Both the position numbers and the translations under genes were made by a program. Of a stretch of 64,000 nucleotides of DNA, positions 13,048 through 23,809 are shown piece after piece. Every line of letters begins with the position of its first letter. Position 1 is the first letter of the stretch. The notes beneath the pieces are model-generated. The model was given only the letters and a program-made list of their open reading frames with translations, was not told where the DNA came from and ran no database searches. Source of the DNA: Lomentospora prolificans. Taxonomy: Eukaryota > Ascomycota > Sordariomycetes > Microascales > Microascaceae. The stretch spans positions 4,216,001-4,280,000 of the forward strand of contig JARFXM010000009.1 of the NCBI GenBank assembly GCA_029532625.1. The letters are read 5' to 3'.

Positions 13048-14571
13048 ACGCCTGGTGAGGGGCGTGCTGGTCTGAGTACAAGTACCAATGTGCACAAAGG
13101 GGCCTGCATGATCGAGACTTTACTTTCCTCAAGCCAGCAAGCTCGGTGTATCCTCACCCACCCTCGGCCAGCATTGGAGCCCGTTCTGTTGTGCCCGCGC
13201 CTGTGCCTGGACAATTCAGCAGTCTCCCTGGTGCCCTGGAGAACTCCCAAACGGAGATTGACAACATTTTCATCTAATTAATGTGAGAACAAGGATGCCG
13301 TGTGGCTGTTTTACATCCCGAATCACATTTTCAACCAACACAGTCTTGACACCAATCGAGATGAGGCCGAAGACCCCCCAAAATGAAAGACCCAAAATAG
13401 ATCCAGCCAGGCGGTGGACAGCGCCGCGTCGTTTGGCATGTCTGGCTAGTGGTAAAGCACGAGGCCTCGGCGGACGGTAGATGATATCTGCTCCTACCCG
13501 AAAAACCCGCCAGCGGCCGTGCTGCGAATCCAGAGTCTCCCAAACAAAACGGGCAGGTTGCAGCACGGTACGATGCAGTCGCAGGCTCAGGGTGGCTTTG
13601 TCCATATTAACAGATGTGGCAGGCGTGTATCCTGCAGATGTGGATGTGGGAGGCATAATACAGCCTAATATGGCTCACCTGAGACTCGGCCACATAGAGC
13701 TGGCAAAGAGCACCTCGAGTTCGGGTTCTTTCTATTATTATGTATTACCTGATGCTCTCAGCGCATGAGGACTAGGGCCTGCTGGCTCTTACTTGTAGGT
13801 CCAACGACGTGGGTAGTCTTCAATTGATCAATATGCGTCATTTCTCGCAGGCCCATCAGCTCCATCAAACGCCAACGGGTGGGGTCCAAGCTATTAATTG
13901 ACATCTTCAACAGGCAGGCAACACGATCTGCTGGTCGATCAATCCACTGGAACGACAATAAAAGGGACGTTGGGTCGCCAGCGTTTGACGCTGGCTCACT
14001 CTCCGAATCCACTGTTGGTCTTAACAGCCAGCCAGCAAACGGAGTCAGGCTGCTCCAATTACGCTGGCTCCAGGGCCCTCGTTACCCATCCGGAACTCCA
14101 GCTGGCCAAGTCCAGTCGAGCCGTGTTCGCCGGTACCACACAATCCCACCTTGGGTACTATTCTCCCAGTCTAACCGCAAGACGCAACCCCTGTCTGGGA
14201 TAGTGCCCTTCTGGGTAGCAAAGGATGGAAATACCGGTCCCGCCACGTACCAGACTTTTTTCCAACACCAGCCCAGCCAGCACTGCACCATTTTGCTCGA
14301 GCCCATTAGCCAGCAGCAGTCGCCAGCCCTCAGGCCATTGGCCTGGGCTTTACATTCCGCTCCCCAATGTCAGGCCGGTCACTGGTATGTTTCCCCCAGC
14401 CGTCATCTTTTTCCCTGTCTAGTTTCATGTTATGAGCACCCCGATCTGGCCTCCACCCGGCTGGGATTGGTGTTGACGTTGGTTCGCCTCGTGCCGTAGC
14501 CGTTTACGGCTGTTTACCTTGTCAGAGAGTTGGGATTAGACATTGCATCGTAATCTGAAGAGGTACGTTCC

Positions 14572-14600
14572 TGTGTGTGTGTGTGTGCGTGTGTGTGTGT
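14572..14600. repeat. (TG)n microsatellite with one C interruption
   Basis: Twenty-nine bases of TG repeats broken once (GTGCGTG). The interruption resembles one in the 13.0-kb tract, about 1.5 kb away. It is non-coding. Confidence 0.95.
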
Positions 14601-15795
14601 AGAATTGTGTGCCCTTTTCCCACCATCTCTTCGAGCTTTTGATGTTCTCTTTCTTCTTGCACTACCAAGGTACTTTAACCCGTAATCGCCACTTAATACC
14701 AAGCCGAGTATAATGTTGCTTCTCTATGTTTTATGCTGGTAGCCGCTCCGATCTACCACCCTGTCCGGCGGAAGCTCCAGAAGTCTAAGAGATCGTCGCA
14801 CCTGCACACTTTCCCCGGGAACCAGAGAAGAACGAAACAAGACTAGAGACCGCATTTCGGATCGCCTGCGGTAATAGCCGGAGCTTCAGGTACAGTAAGT
14901 ACGGCTCATATCCTATGTCTAATCCACGGACGGTTTAGACTAACCAGAGCCAGAAGCTGAAGAACGATATAGAGCATGGGCGTACATCAGATCGACCCAT
15001 CCATTTATTCTCCGATATAATACCTCTTCACCTTCCTAGCCAGCCTGTCCTCCCACTTCTCTAGTCCTCTGCTTCTTCTCCCTCCTTTCCTGCCAAGCTC
15101 TTAATACTTTCTTGTCTTTCTTTTATTTGCCGTTGTGAGACACTCTGGCTTCGTGCCTATTTCTTTTCTTCCTCCTCACCGGCATTTCTCTGTCCGTTCT
15201 CGACGTGCTGTTCGCAGCTTTTCTGTGCTACCCTTGTTCCACAGACTACGAGTAGTGAGGCTTTTCTCGTCCCTCCCTGGTCGACAACTTAATCCCGCCC
15301 TAGCAGCACGGAGGAAACTATCCTGCCGATCATTGTTTCTACGTAATCGTTGCCCTTGGTTCGACCTGTTTTTCGATTCTTAAACCGAACTCGGTTCTCT
15401 CCGGATGAAAACTTGAACGTGATTGACTGGGTTTTATGAGCGGACTGGTGATTTTCTGCTTATACGCTACGCAGACGAGAAGGCGAATCTGAAATGGTCT
15501 CCCGTCAACTTACATACCGTATCATCGTCTAAGGATCCGCTTCCTCGAATTGGCCCGCTAGGCCTTGGTGTTGCCCGATCTATCCGTGAGATTCCTTCTT
15601 CTGGGTTAACAGTCATCTTTGGGCCTCCGCAGCTCCCACCTCAAATACACAATGTCGACATCTCGCTATCATGGTAGCCTAGTGGCTTTTGAAGGATCCT
15701 CCAATTCTTCCGTCTGCACACAGCTCCGACTTCTTCCCGTGTCACCTCAAATCCTCATATTACCGAGTATTCAGAGCTATTTACCTAGCGAAACC

Positions 15796-18769
15796 ATGGG
15801 CGAGAGTTTTCACGGCCCAACATTTGTTCGAAATATCCACGATGCGGCTGCTGCACGGACGAAAGCTGCCCTCTCATTCCTTACGCAAGCTTCTGCTGCT
15901 TCGAAACGACTTGTTTTTCTCAACGGAGGCACGCTATCCGCCTATGCACTCTGTATCCGGGCAATTGCGGAGCATGAAACAGGCGGAGATGTGGAAAGGG
16001 CGCAGGACCTCTTCCAAGCATATGTTGCCAAAGGCTTGGCTAACCTCTTGGAGGCGGAGAGGAATATTCAGAAACGGCAACCCCTGGAGTATGCATCCGA
16101 GGGAGAATCTGAAGCTTTTTTACTCCAGGATCCCATAACTAGAGCTATGAGGGCGGCTGACGCTCTAGACCGGCAGACCGAGTCTCTTCAGCCCAGCACG
16201 GACCTCGACTTAACTCTTAGTGTCAGACCACCCCGCCCAAGGAGCATGAGCCTCCCGATTTATGGCTATGTCGACCATCTCGGCGATTCGGCGCCGTTCT
16301 ACGTATTCGGAGCCCGTGTGGAGGGGTTGGTTTGCGAGGAGAACGTTTTTGATGACCAAGAGGATGAGGACAGCGGTGCGGGGAGGACCTTCTTCTTACA
16401 GAGCCCGAGGTTGGAGTTACGAAGTTTCTACGACGACCCCGACGACGTAGAGCCTTTGGATTCGAGTCTCGCGTCGCCTGTCTCCCCCCGATCTCCGAGC
16501 TGCATCGGCGAGGCGTATCGCCAGTCGATATGCTCGGCTCTCGCGCACGATGACGATGACACGGTAATCTTCGGAGAGGCATCGATCCTTCGTATGCCTT
16601 CATCGGCCTCGAGGCGGAGTAGTATTAGACGAACAAGATCTCTTGACCGACTGAGCAGCACGAGCCATAGACGGTATGGAGATCTGCCTCCCCGCCTACC
16701 GTCGAGTATGCAAGTCGATCACGGATTTGGGACTCTGGAAGATGGAAGGCGGTTTTCTTGCCTCGATGTCGAGCATGAGCAGGGACCGGTCTCCCCAACA
16801 TCCACGAGGCGAAGCTATACTAGTTATTCCAAGACGGTCATTGTTCGGCCTAACACTACTAGACCGATTGTCGTGCAGCCCAAGAAGCCTAGAAAGCAGG
16901 GACGAGCCTCGTATGTTGACAGAGGCACAGACGCGCATGATACGGCAACTTCTTCTGAACCTATTCTACCCTTCAATGAAGACCTGGTTGTCTACTTCAA
17001 GGATTCACACCCCGATCCACTACTCGAGAGGATTGTTCAAGCATTCAGAGATGGCACATATGCGAGGCCGCAATCATGTCAACCTAGGGAGAGCGATAAC
17101 AGGCCCCAGGACCGTACTCCCACACCAGTGAAGCAGGAAACACCCCCTCAACCCGACAGGGACACCATGTCGATTCAGACGACGACCGAAGATGAATACG
17201 ACCCCTTCTCCTATCAAAACCAACCTTCCTGGATGTCGACCAGCAAGTTGACGATGGCCTCGACAACTACAGTCTGCACTCCTCGGCCGCCAACACCGGC
17301 TCGCACGCCCCCGACCCCGCCGTCTCCTCACTTGCCCGTTGCGACAGAGCGACGAATCGTTGACTTTGATGTCGCGGGCAAGCCTACGGCTGTCTCGGTG
17401 CAAAACTCACTACGATCCTTGCTTGGCGAGCACTTTCCCACCGAGGAGAATGGTTTTCATCAGTTCAACTTCCACCATCTGCCCGAATTGGACAGCTTTT
17501 GGCGGCCTATCTTTCGGGAGATTGGTGACGAGGGTAAAGATGAGGACGGTGACAACGCGCGATTAGTCGATCAAATCATTGCGTTTGGGTCGCAAGCAGG
17601 AGTCAAGAGGGATTTCGTGTCTAGCGTCGGCAGGAAGCTTGAGAAGCTGGGAACGCAGCCGAGCGGTGTCTCGCGCAGTGGTAGACTCGACTTCAGGTAG
17701 GTGGCTCAACGGCAGATCGGTGTCTCGGCTTATTAGTATCGGGTTATTAACATGGTGATCTAGGTACCTCATTGCAAATGCCATGCAAGCATTCACCGCG
17801 CAGCCGCTCGCCAAGCAAACGAACGACAACCCATTCACGAATCCCTACCTTCTCGCCACGCTCGTAATTCCCCATCTCGAGACGTACTTGGCTGCTCACT
17901 CCGAGGTCAGGTTGCTTATTCTTGAGTACCCCCCGGAGCATCTTGCGACTGTATTGGCGATGCAACGCCTGGTCGGAGTGGACCTCATGAAAGTCGCGCA
18001 GATTATGGATTCAAAATCGGGCAAGTCGCTTTTCGCTCCCATCCGCGGTCACCGTGGCCACGAGAGCTCAGAAGCCCCTACTGCAGTCACTTCGCCCACG
18101 GGATACTATGGCATTAACCCTTCGCCAACCCGTCCCGTAGAGAACGTCACCCCCGCGACAGCCAACTACCTTCTCACCTCTACCGCCACCGATGCCGAAG
18201 TGTCCACCTTCCTCTCCACCATCTCCAAAATCCTCTCCGAGATCTCCTCTTTCTACACCTGCCACATCAATCACTCCGGCTATCACCAATACCACTTCCA
18301 CCAGATGGACCTCGCCAGCTCGGAATCGTCTTCCACTCACGCTCGAGCTGGGCCTTCGCCTAATCCTCGAGCCATCTCGCCCGCTCTCTCGGGCGCCACT
18401 TTCTCCACTATCCCCCATCTTACAATCTCCTCTCAGAGCCCACCACATTCTCCGGCCTCCTTGCTGCATCGTCTCCCCACACACTCTCCTTCCCCTGTTC
18501 CGCCCGCCGAGACCCCCGTCCAGACCCCCCAATCTCAGCGCGGCCGCTTCTCGCCTACTGGCTCCGCAACTAGCGGTGCTTCCAGCGCCGTCCATAGCCG
18601 GAAGCGCCTACCTCTCGAACATGAAGACGAGGGTGTGGGCCTCGATCTAGAGGACAGCGAGGACTTTGAAGACCTGGAAGAAAAGAGGCTCATGCCCATC
18701 TTTATGAGGAGGCCCGCCGCGAGGAAGAGCGACAGCTACAAGGCCTTGAAGTTTTTGGGTTTGGCTTAA
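15796..18769 (+). CDS. Fungal 'gastric mucin-like' protein, function unknown
   Basis: The model is join(15796..17696,17764..18769), 968 aa. The 67-bp intron (donor CAG/GTAGGT, acceptor CTAG) joins ...LDF to RYLIANAMQ in frame. The start at 15,796 has an excellent context (GAAACCATGG) and lies directly before the first helical block. An in-frame ATG at 15,652 would add 48 unremarkable residues. Seen: an N-terminal alpha-helical segment (about residues 10-85) rich in Ala/Leu that resembles a microtubule-interacting (MIT-like) three-helix bundle. A long disordered middle with Ser/Arg and Pro/Thr runs (PTPARTPPTPP) follows. A better-ordered block around the exon junction (HFPTEENGFHQFNFHHLPELDSF, RYLIANAMQAFTAQPLAKQ) is next, then a Ser/Pro-rich C-terminus. 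Related fungal proteins carry the label 'gastric mucin-like', which reflects composition only. There is no signal peptide, so it is probably intracellular. Confidence 0.82.
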
Positions 18770-20033
18770 ACAAGCATCTTTTTTACGGCCGTTTATCTGC
18801 TCTACGGCGACTTTTTCCTCTGTTACGAGCTAACTTACTTTTTTTTTTCTTTTTTTTTTCCCTTTTGATCATGACAAGTTTGGGCATAGTATCATATGTA
18901 ATTCTGGTATTTTCTGACTGGGTTTTTGTTTCATTCACTTGATCTCCTTTCCTTTGTCGAGCGGGTTTACGGAAGGGAAGAGCTTTGATATCGAACAATT
19001 GGGAAGACCTAGGGAAACGGCGGGACAGCGAAACGAGATAGAATTCCATGTAGACTACGCCGGTCGGAATACACAATACGAGAAAACCTTACAGCCAAGA
19101 GAAAGACCTAGTCCCTCCGTTTTTCCTTGTGATGGCAGTCTCGAAGAAGATTCCTTGAGAGCTCGAGAGGCATCGTTCCCGGTCACGAATTGGGTTGGAG
19201 AACAGTAGGATGTGCGTATGATATGGCTAGTCAATTACCCCTGAACCCATGACCCCAGCTCAAAGTGGCGGGAGATTCCAGACGCGCAAGAAAAGCAGAC
19301 TAAATCAACTAGACAGAAACCAGCGACAAAAAACATACCATGACCTAGGAGAAGGAAGAACAAACAAAAAGGGATAATGGAAAACGGGCGGCGAAAGGTG
19401 CAGGCAGAACCAGATACTCATGGGACCCCGCAAAACTGTAGTCGGACGGCCATGACCCGCGACATAGGCGAAGGGAAAAAAGACAGCGAAGGGTCAAAGG
19501 AGAGGTTGTGGGAGCTCAATGTAATTTCGCAGTAATACACATCTTCAGGTGACCTCTTGAAAACCCGCCGTCACAAGTTTCCCCCTTTCGCCTCGCCACT
19601 GCCCGGCAGATTCGAACATGCTTGCCCACAAAGTTCGACTCGGGAAATCCGTACCGGAAATCATCGGGTCGGAGTAGAAGAAGAGAAACAAAAGCGTCCA
19701 ATACATCGACATGCTGCGGCTGCCTTTGCAGGCATCCTTTCAAAAAGCACAATTTGGGCGTTCCTCCTCTGCCGGGCGGAGTCGAGGCTTCAGAGCGCAC
19801 ATCTGCTCCTCGGTCTAAATGATCTGATAAAAAGAAAAGTCAAGAATCCATTCTCCATTCTTGATGTGATTAGCCCTGATCCCCAATATACCAAATTAAG
19901 ACTCCGGTACACCACTTCACTGCCGCGTAACATCCCCCTCACATGCAGTCCCCTAATCGTATCTGGGACCTCAACGTGAAACATGTGGTTTGAGGAAGAC
20001 GAATAGTGCAGGACGACCGGCAATTGAATACGC
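18770..20033. other. Convergent intergenic region with T-rich 3' flank
   Basis: This separates the 3' ends of two convergent genes. A strongly T-rich stretch at about 18,840-18,865 lies just after the upstream stop codon and may be part of its 3' UTR. The remainder (19.2-20.0 kb) is non-coding as far as I can see and probably includes the YPT1 3' UTR. Confidence 0.5.
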
Positions 20034-21169
20034 TTAGCAGCATCCGCCGTTGGAAGTAGATCCAACGCCCTGGCCAGGGCCGACCTGGACACTGGGTTTC
20101 GTATTGCTGGCGGTAGCAGCGCCCATACGCTCCTTGATCTGTCGGGCCATGGTCAAGAAGGCCTGCTCGACGTTGCTGGCGTTCTTGGCCGAGGTCTCGA
20201 GGAAGGGAATTCCAAGGCTGTCAGCGAACTCCTTTGAGAGTTTGTTAGTGGTCAATCTCGCGTAGCAAAGAGTCCCGCCAGGCAGCAGTCAGGTGGCCAG
20301 CTGTCACGGTTGCCGACCGTATACAGGAGGCTGCACACAGTGCAAGGCTGCAGACGCGGCCAGCATAGTGAATTCAGGAAAGAGGTGCCCATACCTTCGC
20401 AACGGTGTACTCGACAACCTTCTTGTCCGCCATGTCGCTCTTGTTGCCTACAAGCAACTTGTTGACACCATCGGTGGCGTAGCGGTCGATCTCCTGGAGC
20501 CACTGCTTGACGTTGTTGAAGGAGTCCATGTCCGTGACATCGTAGACGACGCAGATACCGTGAGCACCACGGTAGTACGAGCTAGTGATGGTTCGGAACC
20601 GCTCTTGGCCGGCAGTATCCCACTACGTGAACGGCATTAGTTATCCACTTATCCCCGCACTTTAGATTATCTAACTCGGATAGCATGTGATCACTTACGA
20701 TCTGGAGCTTGACAGTCTTGCCATCGAGTTCTATCGTTCGGATTTTCTACAACACGGAGTTAGATGCCAAAACCTTTGTATTCGAGGGGGAATCGCCAAT
20801 GGCCTCGTAGCCAATACTCCGGCAGGTAAGGAAGTAGGTGACGTACGAAGTCGACACCGATCGTGGAAATGTAGGATTCCGTATACGTATCGTCGGCGAA
20901 CCGCAAGAGAAGGCAAGACTTTCCGACACCGGAGTCTCCGATGAGGAGGAGCTTGAAGAGGTAGTCGTACCTTCAACACAGGTTAGTTGTCAAACGCCAA
21001 GTATCGGATAGGCACCAGGGCCGATGGGGACTCCGACGGGGAGTAGGCGGGCATCAAGACACTATACACATGTTAGTCCACGCATATACCACACCAAATG
21101 AGGTCCGTATCAATGCAGAGCAGGTGGCCTTGGGAGAGCAACGGGCTCAACATACTACTCAGGGTTCAT
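20034..21169 (-). CDS. YPT1: Rab GTPase Ypt1/Rab1
   Basis: The model is complement(join(20034..20231,20395..20622,20699..20746,20847..20970,21159..21169)), 202 aa, the usual length for the family. The first coding exon is only 11 nt (MNPE...). All joins restore the Rab1 sequence: P-loop GDSGVGKS, switch I STIGVDF, WDTAGQE, NKSD, ETSAK, and a C-terminal GGCC double-cysteine prenylation site. Family knowledge: Ypt1 recruits tethers (p115/Uso1, TRAPP, COG) for ER-to-Golgi and intra-Golgi transport and acts in autophagy. It cycles on Golgi membranes through geranylgeranyl groups. Introns run from 76 to 188 bp, with donors GTAGTA, GTACGT, GTAAGT and GTATGG. The gene is divergent from the COG7-like gene. 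Confidence 0.97.
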
Positions 21170-22041
21170 GTTGAGGGCTGTCGGGGAACTTGGAGGGAAA
21201 GCGGTAAAAGGGACTGGTAGATGCGATAAGGATCAAGCGAAGAGGATGTTTTGGGGGAGGTTTTGAAGTTGACAGCTGTGCTCAAAATCCGGGATGGCGG
21301 GCTGAAAAATGTCGTCGGTTAATCTTGTGGTTGGTGAGGTTGAAGATGGTATATGTAGTTGGCAGGCTGCGGCGTTCTGCTACGTCAAGGTGAACAAACC
21401 ACAGACCTGGGAGTAAGGGGCCGTGACTAGTTGTAACCATCACTTCGTCAGCACCGCCCAGCCAAACTACATGCCAACGGCTCTCGGGTAAACATCGGGG
21501 TTTCACATGCGCTATCACGTGAAAGGATCGCATCAGCTGATGAGTATTTGGACATGGGACTGGTGTCCCAGTGTCATGGAAGCTTCCATTGTGCAGGAGC
21601 CTGTTTGGGTATCTGATTTATTAGGTTTAAGCCGATCTTAACTGTCTGTTTATGGGATTTGGGGGTTGATTTGATTTTTATTTGCTATTTTGGCTTATTA
21701 TGGCGGCGGCGATGGCGGCGGTTGAATCAGACATTGGCCCAGTCTACAAGTAGATTGCACCTCACAGTACCGATCTCGTCAGCGAACCACCCACTATCAG
21801 AGGTAAAGACCACTGAAACGAGCTCAACGCAGCTGGCTTTGGTACCTCTAGCCAAGTAGCCAACCTGGGGAAACTTGGGTTGTTAGTGCTCGCCTGCGCT
21901 GTGTCCGGTCGCGGGAAACCATCCATAGTTCATGCCGGATATCAAGAATATACACAGATCACGGAGAGCGTACAAAGCTTCGATTATCCCTCCCTCAGCT
22001 TATTACCTCTGCTTGGTGTGGACACCACGCACATCTCCACA
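21170..22041. promoter_or_regulatory. Shared divergent promoter region YPT1 / COG7-like
   Basis: 872 bp separate the two start codons, so both promoters must lie here. The left end precedes the tiny first YPT1 exon. Short frames in this stretch are not credible. I see no strong TATA box or known factor cluster. Confidence 0.55.
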
Positions 22042-23163
22042 ATGGCGTCGCAGCAGACCACACGGCAACGTCAAAACAGCACCGCATCAGCAACAAAATC
22101 CCTGCCCACGCACACGAGGCAGCAGTCCAAGGCCAATATCCAGCCCAAATCCAGCCACGTCGCGGATCCCTTTCTACAGCCGTTCCTTGACCCCAAGTTT
22201 GACGCCGCGGCCTTTCTAAATGCGTCACTACCCCCACTCCAGCATTCCGGCGTTGCTTTGGCGAAGTCAAACGGCAAGCAGGGAGTCCCGCTGTCGGAGC
22301 TGTCATCAGAGTCGCAAGCGCTGGCGAATAACCTGAATGCCCATACGACGAGGTTGACCAATACCTTGACCCAGTTGACGGATGACATCCTCCGCAGTGG
22401 CAGCCGGTTAGCGTACGAGGTCGAGCTGCTAAGAGGAGAGGCGCTCGCCTTTGACGAGACTCTTCACGAGACTCTACGGCTAGAGGTTGAGAAGTTTGTA
22501 CCCGGCGGTCTTCAACGGACCAGCACCACTGATTCGGCCAAGGCTTCCGTGGTAGAAGCCACCCCCTCGCCCGAGGAGCAAGCAAAGACAGCTGGCAAGG
22601 AGGGCGTCTCTGAAGCTAGCGAACCAGACTTTGTCCAGCAGCTCCGTACCCTTACTACTGTGCGATCGAAGCTCGATGCCGTCATCAAGACCTTTGGCGA
22701 GGCTATGGATTTTGTCTTTCCACCATCCGAGCTCTCTGTTGGCTCCTCGTTCCTCTCAGTCTCCGCTCCGGAACCCGGCAAGGAGCAACAGAGCTCGGAG
22801 GAAAAGGGACAACAGGTGCTCAAGTCTTTGAGGGACGAAATATCGAAGCTACTAGCGGATGATAATCCCATCCGCGGCATTGAAAAGGCTGCCGAGAGGG
22901 TAGCCGAGTTGAAGGAACTAACAACGGTCTGGAAAGGCACCGCCGAAGAGAAGGGTCGGGCAAAGTTCATAGACAGCCTTGCCAAGACGGTAGAAGACGC
23001 ACACAGAGAGCTTTTAAAGGAGATGGAGCCCGCCGCAAAACCTGCAGGCGGAAGATCGAGGAAAGGAAGTATCGCGAAGACTTCCGCGACTCAGGAACAA
23101 AAGACATACTCCGGCGGGTATGGGCTGATAAGCCAGCTTCAAAAAATTCGAAGTGGACTCTAG
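22042..23163 (+). CDS. Probable COG complex subunit 7 (COG7-like)
   Basis: A single exon of 373 aa. The start at 22,042 (CACAATGGCG) is preferred because the in-frame sequence upstream is not protein-like. Seen: a Ser/Gln-rich N-terminal 40 residues, then DPFLQPFLDPKFDAAAFLN and long heptad-like helices (LTNTLTQLTDDILRSGSRLAYEVELLRGEALAF). After an acidic low-complexity spacer comes a second helical part with ELKELTTVWKGTAEEKGRAKF. The tail is basic. Early PxFDxxxFLN-type motifs followed by coiled coil are typical of COG/exocyst (CATCHR) subunits. My assignment to COG7 rests on overall resemblance to short fungal COG7 proteins, not on a search. COG5 is the main alternative. COG tethers intra-Golgi retrograde vesicles and binds Ypt1, whose gene is the divergent neighbour. 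Confidence 0.6.
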   Translation: MASQQTTRQRQNSTASATKSLPTHTRQQSKANIQPKSSHVADPFLQPFLDPKFDAAAFLNASLPPLQHSGVALAKSNGKQGVPLSELSSESQALANNLNAHTTRLTNTLTQLTDDILRSGSRLAYEVELLRGEALAFDETLHETLRLEVEKFVPGGLQRTSTTDSAKASVVEATPSPEEQAKTAGKEGVSEASEPDFVQQLRTLTTVRSKLDAVIKTFGEAMDFVFPPSELSVGSSFLSVSAPEPGKEQQSSEEKGQQVLKSLRDEISKLLADDNPIRGIEKAAERVAELKELTTVWKGTAEEKGRAKFIDSLAKTVEDAHRELLKEMEPAAKPAGGRSRKGSIAKTSATQEQKTYSGGYGLISQLQKIRSGL

Positions 23164-23809
23164 AAACAGTAAATAGAAGTTCAGCCAGCCATCCCCAGAA
23201 CCATTTTAATCCTCATACCCTACTGCGAATTTGTTCACAAGGAACGGGTACCAAGGAAGTGAGAGAACCGGATCAGCCGGTTCGTAGCAGTAACTAACAC
23301 GACATAGTGAATTTGTCGCCATGGGATTGCTTGCGGTGTAATTCTACCATATATTTTCGCAATGCGATGTTCTTCAGTTGAGGAATCAAGTTTTCATACA
23401 ACACTTGTCTCCCGAAAGCTATTAGGGAGAATCTGTTACCGCGAATGTACGTATGTATCAATTCTTTCCTAAGTCTTTGAGGTCCAGCGCCATTAAACCA
23501 GTAACGGCCGGCGAGCAGACCACTCAGAAGAATAAACCACCATCTGGATGTAACAGCACACCCCTCAGGTATAGGAATACACCCTGACGAAATGCCTGCG
23601 GACACGAAACCTCGTGAAGCACGAACCCTCTAATCATCTCGGGTTTACGTTAATCTGGTAGTCACGCAAAGGCTGGCGAGGCCATCGATACTTCCTTCCA
23701 CCAAGCAACTCCTATCTATCTCAAGGCTCTCCAGCGGGCGTTTATTGGTTGCGTGGTATCATGAATCGAGGATATATCTGCCACTCCCAACCTCCCAATG
23801 TACGGAGCC
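23164..23809. other. Convergent intergenic region
   Basis: About 650 bp between the ends of two convergent genes. An open frame on the minus strand (23,294-23,605) has no ATG near its start (GTG only). I treat the stretch as 3' flanking sequence. Confidence 0.5.

Larger units (their letters stand above)
9117..15795. other. Long gene-poor region with microsatellites
   Basis: About 6.7 kb without a convincing gene. Open frames are short, mostly overlap on both strands, and their translations lack domains. The longest, 13,879-14,499 (+), is low-complexity. Two TG microsatellites lie at 13,004-13,047 and 14,572-14,600, and stretches at about 12.1-14.4 kb are rich in CCAGC/GCCAGC words. From about 15,000 the sequence becomes CT-rich (TTCTTCTCCCTCC-like). 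This suits the promoter and long leader of the next gene. Confidence 0.5.

Noticed and set aside
13879..14499. 206-codon plus-strand frame in the gene-poor tract
   Set aside because: The translation is low-complexity, has no motif, and overlaps frames on the other strand. There is no promoter-like leader.
23294..23605. Minus-strand 103-codon frame with one hydrophobic segment
   Set aside because: It starts with GTG, the first in-frame ATG is very near the 3' end, and it lies between two convergent genes.
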